Both the position numbers and the translations under genes were made by a program. A model generated the notes under the pieces. That model was not told the origin of the DNA, did not search any database, and saw only the letters and a list, made by a program, of their open reading frames with translations. Positions 5,133 to 12,578 of a stretch of 15,109 nucleotides of DNA are shown here, in pieces. The stretch covers positions 1-15,109 of the forward strand of contig JAZNVB010000148.1 in the NCBI GenBank assembly GCA_045592585.1. The letters are read 5' to 3'. Origin of the DNA: SIG440 sp045592585 (lineage in GTDB: Bacteria > Bacillota > Clostridia > Monoglobales > Monoglobaceae). The first letter of the stretch is position 1, and each line of letters starts with the position of its first letter.

Positions 5133-7679
5133 CTACCTTCCCAAATTTATTTCTTCCATGTATTCAAGAAGCCTTTCCCATGCATCGTGGTATGATTTTT
5201 TATAAAAAATGTCAAGGGGATCTGCTTTCTTCTTTGTAAGTATTTTTATTTCTTTTTCTGTTATTTTTTTCTGGCTTTTCACGTAACGCTTTGTCCACCC
5301 GATGTCCGTATGTAAGTCGCAGAAAAACCTGTATGTTGTAACTACGCCCGCTCGGATAGTCTTTTTAACATGCTCGTGGGTAAAACGTGAATGGTCAACC
5401 CGGTGAAGGACCTTTGCTCTGGGTTGAAGACCAATCCCATATCCTGTTTGCAGCATCTTAAACGCAAGAGCTGTTTCCTCACCACCGGCAAAATCGTTCC
5501 CAACTCTGCCATAACACATACGAAAGCCGCCTATCCTCCATATGGCCGATCTCCTTACTCCATAATCAGCACCATAAGGGAACTCAAACTGCTGGTTAAC
5601 CTCACGAAAAGCGTTGCCTGATATTTTAAACTGACTCCACAAACTTTCCCAGCCCTTTCGCAAAACCTTTGGCGTTGGAAACGGCCTGTCAAGTATCACT
5701 TGTCCGCCCACAATTCCCACATGCGGATGATATTTAAACCCGGTATGAATTTCTTCAAGAAGATAATAATCTGCAAGAACATCATCATCCAAAAACAGAA
5801 GATACTCGCCCTTTGCATTCCACATTCCGCCGTTACGCGCGTAAGACAGTCCCTTTTGGGGAACAGCCATATATCTTATAAAACCATTAAATTCCTGATA
5901 CTTTCGTTGAAATTCCTCTACTGCTTCCTGTATTCCCGATGTCAGCGGAGCATTATCTACAACAATAATTTCATACTCCTTTTTGCTCATTGACTGACGA
6001 ATCACCGACCATATTGCATCTATCAGTTTTTCTCCACGCATATAGGTGCAAATTATTATAGAAATCTTTCTTTCGTATTCATCCGGCTCATCGATCTGCT
6101 TTTCAAGCCCATAAAGAATTTTATTTTTTATCTTTGTATCTGCAAGGTCGAATAATGTTTTTCCGTCGTTCACACGGAACCATCCGCAATAATCCGGAAG
6201 CTCTTCAAGCACGGCTTTATCGTCTGCAGTTGCCTGAATGTCAAAGCCCTCAGCCGAAACACCGTTATCCGACATCAGCACTGTTCCTGAAAGATTAACT
6301 TTAATTCCTGCAGTTGTTGCGTTCTCGCCTTTCCCGAAATAAGCATAGCAAACGCAGGAATATTTTTCAGGGAAAACTATAGAGTTTGCCTCTTCTCTGG
6401 TAAAAATCATATGCCCGGCATTTTTTATCGCCTCAACAAAATCAAGATAATACCGGTTACTCGCATCCTCGGTTTCCACAATCCATACAAGAACCGACAT
6501 ATAAAAGTCACGCCTGAAATCATCAAGAACCATCAGCTTGTAACGATTTTTGGTAATTCCCAGTTCCTTATCATGAGCCGTTAACGATTCTTTGTGAATT
6601 CTATACTTATAAATGGGCTTTTCTTCATCTATATGCTCTATTTTAAGCAGAGAATTCATTCTCATCCAATAATCGTAGTCCTCTAAATTTGTTTTATATT
6701 TCGAATAATCCCCAAGTATGTATGCAGCGCTTTTTCTGTACATAAATGCAGCACCTATTGTGTTATTTGCAAAGGTGTTAATGGCATCTGCTGTTTTTGG
6801 AAAACAGACATTCCCCGAAAAAAACGGTTTTTCGAACCAAAAATGCCCTCTTTTTATCCCACCTGTCTTGTTAATAAGCTTCATATTGCCGTAAACCATC
6901 GCAGTTTCAGGCTTGCGTTCCAGATTTTCAACAAGAATTTTCACACAGTCGGGCATCATTATATTGTCAGCACTTGTCCAGGTGAAGAACTCTCCTTTTG
7001 CGACACGGAATCCTACAGAAAGCGCCGTGGGAAGTTTTTTGTTATCCTGATCAATGATTTTTATACGATTATCATGCTCTGCAAAGTGTTTTGCAATCTC
7101 CAGGCTTTTATCTGTAGAACCGTCATTAACAATGATGAGTTCAATATTTTTATAGCTTTGGTTAAGTACCGAAGTAATTGATTTTTCAATAATATTTGCC
7201 CCGTTATACACCGGCAAAACAACTGACACAAGGCCCTTTTTACACGGAACTTCAATTCTTGTGGATAAATTTTCCGCCATTTTGTTGCGTTCGTTTTTGT
7301 ATCTGTTGAACTTTGCCTTGCACAACTGCAATTTTCGGCGCTTGTTGTGGCTTACATTTTCTCTCAACAGCGCCTCGGTAATCCCCTTGCGAAGAGTTAC
7401 CATCATCCCCATTCGTTTGTAATCAGAAAGAACAAGCAGCGATCTTATAAAGGAAATTCCCGTTTTTTGCAGAATTTTTTCTATTTTTAAACCAGTCCTC
7501 CAGACATAGGTTTCGTGAAGGTCAAGCTCCTCCTGCTTATGCTGATTTGCCTCAAACTGAATCTGCATAATGGCATTTCGGTCTGCCTCTATTCTCTCCT
7601 CCAACTGTCTTTTCTCTTTCTGAAGCTCCTCTATTCTACTATTTAAATCAACGTTTTGAGCATTGTTCAAATTATCCAT
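5133..7679 (-). CDS. Glycosyltransferase with coiled coil and two GT2 domains
   Basis: An 848-residue paralogue of the next gene. The N-terminus (about 12-55) is rich in E, K, R and Q with heptad-like spacing (SRIEELQKEKRQLEERI), a likely coiled coil, followed by a basic linker to about 145. GT2 domain 1 (about 150-370) has SVVLPVYNGA, VNDGSTD, TSADN (235-239) in place of DXD, and EDYDYW (333-338). A middle segment (about 370-535) is shared with the paralogue. GT2 domain 2 (about 538-770) has SIIICTY, QKGLSYARN, DDD (631-633), FPYGAD and GGEET (732-736). The ATG begins one base after the ABC stop, and its SD (AGGAG) lies in that gene's last codons, so the two are coupled. Likely role: two successive glycosyl transfers in a surface glycan. 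Specificity cannot be read from the sequence. Confidence 0.9.
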   Translation of the reverse strand: MDNLNNAQNVDLNSRIEELQKEKRQLEERIEADRNAIMQIQFEANQHKQEELDLHETYVWRTGLKIEKILQKTGISFIRSLLVLSDYKRMGMMVTLRKGITEALLRENVSHNKRRKLQLCKAKFNRYKNERNKMAENLSTRIEVPCKKGLVSVVLPVYNGANIIEKSITSVLNQSYKNIELIIVNDGSTDKSLEIAKHFAEHDNRIKIIDQDNKKLPTALSVGFRVAKGEFFTWTSADNIMMPDCVKILVENLERKPETAMVYGNMKLINKTGGIKRGHFWFEKPFFSGNVCFPKTADAINTFANNTIGAAFMYRKSAAYILGDYSKYKTNLEDYDYWMRMNSLLKIEHIDEEKPIYKYRIHKESLTAHDKELGITKNRYKLMVLDDFRRDFYMSVLVWIVETEDASNRYYLDFVEAIKNAGHMIFTREEANSIVFPEKYSCVCYAYFGKGENATTAGIKVNLSGTVLMSDNGVSAEGFDIQATADDKAVLEELPDYCGWFRVNDGKTLFDLADTKIKNKILYGLEKQIDEPDEYERKISIIICTYMRGEKLIDAIWSVIRQSMSKKEYEIIVVDNAPLTSGIQEAVEEFQRKYQEFNGFIRYMAVPQKGLSYARNGGMWNAKGEYLLFLDDDVLADYYLLEEIHTGFKYHPHVGIVGGQVILDRPFPTPKVLRKGWESLWSQFKISGNAFREVNQQFEFPYGADYGVRRSAIWRIGGFRMCYGRVGNDFAGGEETALAFKMLQTGYGIGLQPRAKVLHRVDHSRFTHEHVKKTIRAGVVTTYRFFCDLHTDIGWTKRYVKSQKKITEKEIKILTKKKADPLDIFYKKSYHDAWERLLEYMEEINLGR

Positions 7680-7680
7680 T

Positions 7681-8922
7681 TTAATCTCCTATGGTGATTT
7701 CTGCCGGCACCTTTAAAACACCAAAATATTCCTTGTCACACATGATTTTTATATAGGCTGCCCCTTCAATGTAGTCATAATAGCTAATCGGCAACGTATG
7801 TCGCATTTCCAGACCAACTGTAAGAGTATATTCCCCCACGTTAAGATATCCCGGGAATGTAATACTGATAATGTTTTTTCCTGTTCTTTTAAATCTCATA
7901 TCATAGTCATGAAGAGCCACAACCATAAGGTCCATGCCATTTTTATCCTTAAGTGAAATTGCCAGGCCCGTAGTTGAAAGGTCTGCATCTGCCGGTACAT
8001 CTACAACTGTTTCCACAGTGATTGTATCTCCTGAGAAAAATACTTCTGTCTCTTTATCCCCTTTTGATACTCTTACATTTTTTATACAACCTACTTTTGA
8101 ACCAAAACGATTTATTTCATTAAATTCCTTTTCCTGCTCCAGAAGCTCCTCGGTTTTTTTATTTAAACCTTTTACACACGCCTCGGCATCTGTTTCGTTG
8201 CTCGTTATAAATTCCATATATTTTGAAGTTACTTCGCATACCTCGCCGTCCATAATAAGCTTTCCGGAGTCAAGCCATATAGCTCGGTCACAGAAACGAC
8301 GTACTGCATCAACATCATGGCTTACAAACAGAATTGTTTTGCCCTGTGCCTTAAGCTCCTCGAACTTATTGTAGCACTTCGCCTGAAATCTGTAGTCACC
8401 AACCGCCAATGCCTCGTCAACAATAAGAATATCGGGATCCGTGTTTATGGCAACAGCAAACGCAAGACGTACAAACATACCGCTGGAATAACTCTTTACC
8501 GGACGGTCTATAAATTCACCTATCTCTGCAAATTGGGCTATTTCATCCACCTTACTGTCAATTTCCTCTTTTTTCATTCCCATTATTGTTCCGTTAAGGT
8601 AAATGTTTTCAATGCCTGTATATTCAGGATTAAATCCTGTTCCCAGCTCCAAAAGTGCTGATACCGTTCCGTTAATGACTTTTTCGCCGGAGGTCTGGTT
8701 TGTAACCCCCGTAAGAATTTTTAAAAGAGTGGATTTTCCCGAGCCATTTTTTCCTATTATACCAACGGTTTCTCCTGTTTTGATTGAAAAATTTATGTCC
8801 GAAAGGGCGTAAAATTCTTTTATTTTATCCTTATATTTTTTAGGGAAAAGCGACTCCATAATCCGGTCGCCAACCTTATTGTATATTTTGTATATTTTTG
8901 TAAGGTTTTTTACGTTTATCAT
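7681..8922 (-). CDS. Wzt-type ABC ATPase for surface polysaccharide export
   Basis: A 413-residue ATPase of the Wzt/TagH/RfbE group, which power export of lipid-linked polysaccharides with a separate Wzm-like permease. Visible in order: Walker A GKNGSGKS (57-64), the family-typical LLELGTGFNPEYTG (90-103), signature SYSSGM (144-149), Walker B DILIVDEALAVGD (164-176) with E170, and switch H202. After a charged linker (about 240-270) comes a beta-rich C-terminal domain (about 272-413) with RFGSK, LNVGEYTLTVGLE and DYIEGAAYIKI, matching the Wzt C-terminal domain that binds the glycan end modification. AGGGG lies 5 nt before the ATG. The two glycosyltransferases follow without a gap. No permease gene is in the window, so the partner must be encoded elsewhere. 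wzt/tagH are candidate names. Confidence 0.93.
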   Translation of the reverse strand: MINVKNLTKIYKIYNKVGDRIMESLFPKKYKDKIKEFYALSDINFSIKTGETVGIIGKNGSGKSTLLKILTGVTNQTSGEKVINGTVSALLELGTGFNPEYTGIENIYLNGTIMGMKKEEIDSKVDEIAQFAEIGEFIDRPVKSYSSGMFVRLAFAVAINTDPDILIVDEALAVGDYRFQAKCYNKFEELKAQGKTILFVSHDVDAVRRFCDRAIWLDSGKLIMDGEVCEVTSKYMEFITSNETDAEACVKGLNKKTEELLEQEKEFNEINRFGSKVGCIKNVRVSKGDKETEVFFSGDTITVETVVDVPADADLSTTGLAISLKDKNGMDLMVVALHDYDMRFKRTGKNIISITFPGYLNVGEYTLTVGLEMRHTLPISYYDYIEGAAYIKIMCDKEYFGVLKVPAEITIGD

Positions 8923-8954
8923 CTTAGCCCCTCACTTTTTGGACTTATTTCTTT

Positions 8955-8963
8955 TTTATATCA
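8955..8963 (-). promoter_or_regulatory. Weak extended -10 candidate before the ABC gene
   Basis: TGATATAAA reads as TG-N-TATAAA, an extended -10. No recognisable -35 hexamer lies 17 nt upstream; the region is occupied by the folA terminator hairpin. If used, transcription would start near 8948 and give the glycan genes their own promoter. Confidence 0.3.
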
Positions 8964-8966
8964 TGC

Positions 8967-8989
8967 AAAAAGGGCATTTATGCCCTTTT
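8967..8989 (-). terminator. Hairpin terminator overlapping the folA stop codon
   Basis: On the minus strand AAAAGGGCA (8989-8981), loop TAAA, TGCCCTTTT (8976-8968) form a 9-bp stem. It runs directly into one further T before GC, so the T tract is mostly part of the stem. The left arm begins inside the folA TAA (8990-8988). It probably ends the dnaN-to-folA unit, but with a short U tail may terminate only partly. Confidence 0.6.
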
Positions 8990-9482
8990 ATATTTCTTTT
9001 TTGTAAGTAACAAAGGTTATATATATTCCTTTTTCCGTTTTTAACATTTCTTCGCAAACAACTTTCCAATTATCCAATTCATCAAAATTTACTAAAAATC
9101 TGTCTGCATCATATTTGTTATCTATTTTGGTAATATATGCTGTATCAGCATAATCCACCGCAGCACGATATACCGACTCGCCGCCGATAAAAAATATTTT
9201 ATCGTCAGCATACTCCTTTTGTGCTGTTTTTATGGCATCTTCCATACACGAACACACAACTATGCCCTCGCACCTGAAGTTTTTGTCACTTGTAAGAACT
9301 ATGTTAAGGCGTTTTGGCAGCGGTTTTTGATTTGGAAAGGACAGAAATGTATTCTTCCCCATAATAACTGCCGAGCCTGTGGTCTTTTCTCTGAAAAACT
9401 TCATATCTTCGGTAATATGGTCAAGTAGATCGTTGTCTTTTCCTATTCCCCAGTTTAAATCTGCAGCTGCAATTATGTTCAT
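8988..9482 (-). CDS. folA: Dihydrofolate reductase
   Basis: Reduces dihydrofolate to tetrahydrofolate with NADPH, recycling the dihydrofolate made by ThyA just upstream. The protein has 164 residues, the usual single-domain size. It begins MNIIAAADLNWGIGKDN, has the catalytic acid D26 in TEDMKFF (equivalent to E. coli D27), the cofactor stretch VIMGKNTF (39-46), RLNIVLTSD (58-66) and the family motif IGGESVY (99-105). The LPW segment near the active site reads LLDH here. An in-frame start at 9509 would add nine residues but overlap thyA. ATG 9482 has GGAG 7 nt upstream and matches the family N-terminus, so it is chosen. It starts 16 nt after the thyA stop. Confidence 0.96.
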   Translation of the reverse strand: MNIIAAADLNWGIGKDNDLLDHITEDMKFFREKTTGSAVIMGKNTFLSFPNQKPLPKRLNIVLTSDKNFRCEGIVVCSCMEDAIKTAQKEYADDKIFFIGGESVYRAAVDYADTAYITKIDNKYDADRFLVNFDELDNWKVVCEEMLKTEKGIYITFVTYKKEI

Positions 9483-9498
9483 AAGTTTCTCCAATCCC

Positions 9499-10329
9499 CT
9501 AAATAGCAACAGGAATATTCTTTACCTCTTCGCCATACTTATAGTCAACCAATTCAAAGTCGTCTACGGTAAAATCATAGAAATTTTTTATATCCTTGTT
9601 TATGATAAGCTTTGGCGCTTCAAACTGTTCTCTTTTAATAAGCTCTTTAATTACCGGTATATGTCTGTCATAAATGTGTGCATCCGCAATAACATGAACA
9701 AATTCACCCACCTGCAAACCGCTTACCTGAGCAAACATATGAACCAAAGCTGCATACTGCACTACATTCCAGTTGTTTGCCGCCAACACGTCCTGTGAAC
9801 GCTGGTTAAGAACAGCATTCAATTTGTTTCCTGTTACATTAAAGGTCATACTGTATGCACAAGGGTATAAATTCATTTCATTTAAATCCTGGTGAACATA
9901 AATGTTTGTCATAATTCTGCGGCTGTATGGATTATTCTTTAAATCATAAAGAACTCTATCAACCTGGTCAAACTCACCTTCTGGATATTTGTGCTTAACA
10001 CCCATCTGATATCCATATGCTTTGCCAATTGAGCCGTTTTCGTCTGCCCAGCTATCCCAAATATGGGGTTTTAAATCCTTTATATTATTGGATTTCTTCT
10101 GCCATATCCACAAAATTTCATGAAGAGCACTTTTAAGATAGGTACGACGAAGAGTTAAAATAGGAAATTCCTCTGCTAAATTATATCTGTTAACTACACA
10201 GAATTTTTTTGTAGTATGAGCCGGAGTTCCGTCTTCCCACCTGGGACGAACATCAACCTCCCCGTCTGACCAACCATTTTCAATTATATCCTTGCACATT
10301 TCCACAAAGATTTTATCTGCTTTGCTCAT
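9499..10329 (-). CDS. thyA: Thymidylate synthase (ThyA type)
   Basis: Methylates dUMP to dTMP using methylenetetrahydrofolate, producing dihydrofolate for FolA. It has 276 residues. Active-site C157 lies in NLYPCAYSMTF. NQRSQD (175-180) holds the phosphate-binding arginine. NNWNVVQYA (185-193) and DAHIYDRH match the dUMP-contacting motifs, and the chain ends PVAI as is typical. The residue after the catalytic Pro-Cys is Ala, where E. coli has His. I recall the same in clostridial ThyA proteins, so this is probably a lineage trait rather than damage. The ATG has AAGGGA 8 nt upstream and lies 15 nt after the small membrane gene. Pairing with folA supports a folate/thymidylate operon. Confidence 0.97.
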   Translation of the reverse strand: MSKADKIFVEMCKDIIENGWSDGEVDVRPRWEDGTPAHTTKKFCVVNRYNLAEEFPILTLRRTYLKSALHEILWIWQKKSNNIKDLKPHIWDSWADENGSIGKAYGYQMGVKHKYPEGEFDQVDRVLYDLKNNPYSRRIMTNIYVHQDLNEMNLYPCAYSMTFNVTGNKLNAVLNQRSQDVLAANNWNVVQYAALVHMFAQVSGLQVGEFVHVIADAHIYDRHIPVIKELIKREQFEAPKLIINKDIKNFYDFTVDDFELVDYKYGEEVKNIPVAI

Positions 10330-10344
10330 AATACTTTTCCCTTT

Positions 10345-10557
10345 TTATTTATTCTTTTTTTGTATTATTTCTACTATTTTGCTGACCAATTTATCTGCAA
10401 AAATAACTGGCAAGATAACTAATAGCACCATTTCTACTGTTTTACTTCTTATTTCAGAATATGTAAATCCATTTTCTATACTATATCCTTTGATATAAAT
10501 GAAAATTATACATATTAAGGTTAAAACAATATAAAACAATCTTCTTAGGATATTCAA
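10345..10557 (-). CDS. Small two-helix membrane protein, unknown function
   Basis: A 70-residue protein I do not recognise. It begins with TTG, preceded at 7 nt by a good SD (AAGGTGA), 22 nt after the gyrB stop and 15 nt before thyA. The fit in the operon makes it a likely real gene. Two hydrophobic segments are visible: about residues 7-24 (YIVLTLICIIFIYIKGY) and about 42-58 (EMVLLVILPVIFADKLV). A polar loop of about 17 residues lies between them, and the tail is basic and ends in KKNK. No signal-peptide cleavage motif is evident. Both positive-rich ends suggest a hairpin with both termini in the cytoplasm. Its base composition is AT-rich, like many small membrane proteins. Function unknown. 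Confidence 0.7.
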   Translation of the reverse strand: MNILRRLFYIVLTLICIIFIYIKGYSIENGFTYSEIRSKTVEMVLLVILPVIFADKLVSKIVEIIQKKNK

Positions 10558-10579
10558 CTAAAAATCACCTTTTTCTTTA

Positions 10580-12511
10580 TCAAATATCCAAATTTACTAC
10601 CGACCTTGAATGTTCTTCAATAAAGTCACGCCTTGGTTCAACTTTATCGCCCATAAGAATTGTAAATATTTCGTCGGCACGTCTTGCATCTTCAAGATCA
10701 ACACGGAGCATAATTCTTTTTTCGGGATCCATTGTTGTTTCCCACAACTGCTCAGGGTTCATTTCACCAAGACCCTTGTATCTCTGAATAGATGCATCAG
10801 GAATTTGTTCAAGCGCTGCTTGCAGGTCCTCTTCATTATACGCATAAATTACTTTTTTACCTTTATAAACCTTATAAAGCGGAGGCTGCGCAATATAAAC
10901 GTGTCCTTCCCTTATAAGAGGCTCCATATAACGGAAGAAGAACGTTAAAAGAAGAGTTCTGATATGAGCACCGTCTACGTCGGCATCGGCCATAATTACA
11001 ACTTTGCCGTATCTTATTTTTGAAACATCAAAATCGGGACCAATTCCTGCACCTATTGCAGTAATTACAGGAAGAAGCTTTTCGTTGCTGAACACTTTAT
11101 CAATACGCGATTTTTCAACGTTAAGCATTTTTCCCCAAAGAGGAAGAATCGCCTGAAAACGTCTGTCACGTCCCTGCTTTGCACTACCACCCGCAGAATC
11201 TCCTTCGACGATATATATTTCTGTAAATTCTGTATCTCTTGATGAACAGTCTGCCAGTTTACCCGGAAGTGTACTACTTTCAAGAGCTGACTTTCTTCTT
11301 GTATTATCTCTTGCTCTCTTTGCAGCTTCTCTTGCACGGGATGCTGTCATCGCCTTATCAACAACAATTTTTGCAACAGCAGGATTTTCTTCCAAAAACT
11401 CAGCAAGCTTTTCATTTACCATTTTTTCAACGATTGTTCTTATTTCGCTGTTGCCAAGTTTTGTTTTTGTCTGTCCTTCAAACTGTGCTTCGGTTACTTT
11501 TACCGATATTACGCAGGCTATACCTTCACGGGTATCTTCACCCTTGAGGTTTTCTTCATTATCCTTAAGTAGTTTATGGGCTCTGGCGTAATCATTTATA
11601 ACTTTTGTTAAAGCAGCCTTAAAGCCTGTTTCATGTGTTCCGCCTTCGGTTGTATTTATATTATTGGCAAAACTCATTATATCTTCTGTATAGCTGTCAT
11701 TGTACTGAATTGCAATTTCTGCTTCTGAATTTTCACGAATCGAATTTACATATATTACTCCCTCGTGAATTGCATTTTTATTTCTGTTAAGGTATTCAAC
11801 ATACTCTTTAATACCACCTTCATAGTGAAGGATATCTTTTCTTTCTACACCTTTTTCATTAGGTCTTTCATCAAGAAGAACAATTCTTACACCTGCATTA
11901 AGAAACGCTTGTTCACGAAGTCTTTTAAGAAGAATATCATAATCATAAACCAGTTCCTCAAATATTTCGTAATCAGGTTTAAAGTGAACAAATGTACCTG
12001 TTTTGTCGGTATCTCCTATAATTTTTAACTCGTTAAGTTTTGTTCCTCTTTCGTATTTTTGGTAGTAGATGTGTGAACCATCACAAATTTCTACTTCAAG
12101 ATATTCAGAAAGGGCGTTAACAACAGATGCACCAACACCGTGAAGACCTCCTGATACCTTGTATCCTCCACCGCCAAACTTGCCGCCTGCGTGAAGAATA
12201 GTAAATACAACCTCAACAGCAGGAAGTCCGGTTTGAGCCTGAATACCAACAGGTATACCACGTCCGTCATCACGAACCGTTATGGAATTATCTTCTTTAA
12301 TAGTTACCTGTATTTCCTTGCAGTAACCGGCAAGGGCCTCGTCAATAGAGTTATCAACAATTTCATATACAAGGTGATGAAGTCCTCTTGAGGTTGTTGA
12401 TCCAATATACATACCGGGTCTTTTTCTTACAGCCTCAAGCCCTTCTAAAACCTGAATATTACTTTCGTCATAAGAATTTTCAACAGGTGTTTTTGTGATA
12501 ATATCTTCCAT
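10580..12511 (-). CDS. gyrB: DNA gyrase subunit B
   Basis: The ATPase subunit of gyrase, which with GyrA introduces negative supercoils ahead of the fork. It has 643 residues, full length. The GHKL ATPase domain shows YEIVDNSIDEAL with E50 and N54, DDGRGIPV (81-88) and GGLHGVGASVVNA (121-133). The transducer domain follows to about 390. The TOPRIM domain has EGDSAGG (436-442), LPLWGKMLNVEK and metal-binding DADVDG (509-514). The tail has RYKGLGEMNPEQLW. Position after recF-remB near oriC favours GyrB over ParE. The ATG has AAAGG 9 nt upstream. gyrA, the usual next gene in Firmicutes, is not adjacent; a small membrane gene, thyA and folA follow instead. Confidence 0.97.
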   Translation of the reverse strand: MEDIITKTPVENSYDESNIQVLEGLEAVRKRPGMYIGSTTSRGLHHLVYEIVDNSIDEALAGYCKEIQVTIKEDNSITVRDDGRGIPVGIQAQTGLPAVEVVFTILHAGGKFGGGGYKVSGGLHGVGASVVNALSEYLEVEICDGSHIYYQKYERGTKLNELKIIGDTDKTGTFVHFKPDYEIFEELVYDYDILLKRLREQAFLNAGVRIVLLDERPNEKGVERKDILHYEGGIKEYVEYLNRNKNAIHEGVIYVNSIRENSEAEIAIQYNDSYTEDIMSFANNINTTEGGTHETGFKAALTKVINDYARAHKLLKDNEENLKGEDTREGIACVISVKVTEAQFEGQTKTKLGNSEIRTIVEKMVNEKLAEFLEENPAVAKIVVDKAMTASRAREAAKRARDNTRRKSALESSTLPGKLADCSSRDTEFTEIYIVEGDSAGGSAKQGRDRRFQAILPLWGKMLNVEKSRIDKVFSNEKLLPVITAIGAGIGPDFDVSKIRYGKVVIMADADVDGAHIRTLLLTFFFRYMEPLIREGHVYIAQPPLYKVYKGKKVIYAYNEEDLQAALEQIPDASIQRYKGLGEMNPEQLWETTMDPEKRIMLRVDLEDARRADEIFTILMGDKVEPRRDFIEEHSRSVVNLDI

Positions 12512-12578
12512 AATCTTAAACCTTTACCTTTCTGTCTCAATTAAATTGAGTAGTTTTTTGGTATTTAAAAAACTAAAA

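Noticed and set aside
7934..8661. Plus-strand frames of 146 and 114 residues opposite the ABC gene
   Set aside because: They are serine-rich or otherwise unlike known proteins and lie wholly antisense to conserved ATPase motifs.
9483..9509. folA start at 9509
   Set aside because: It would overlap the thyA stop and add residues not found in DHFR. ATG 9482 has a good SD and the family N-terminus.
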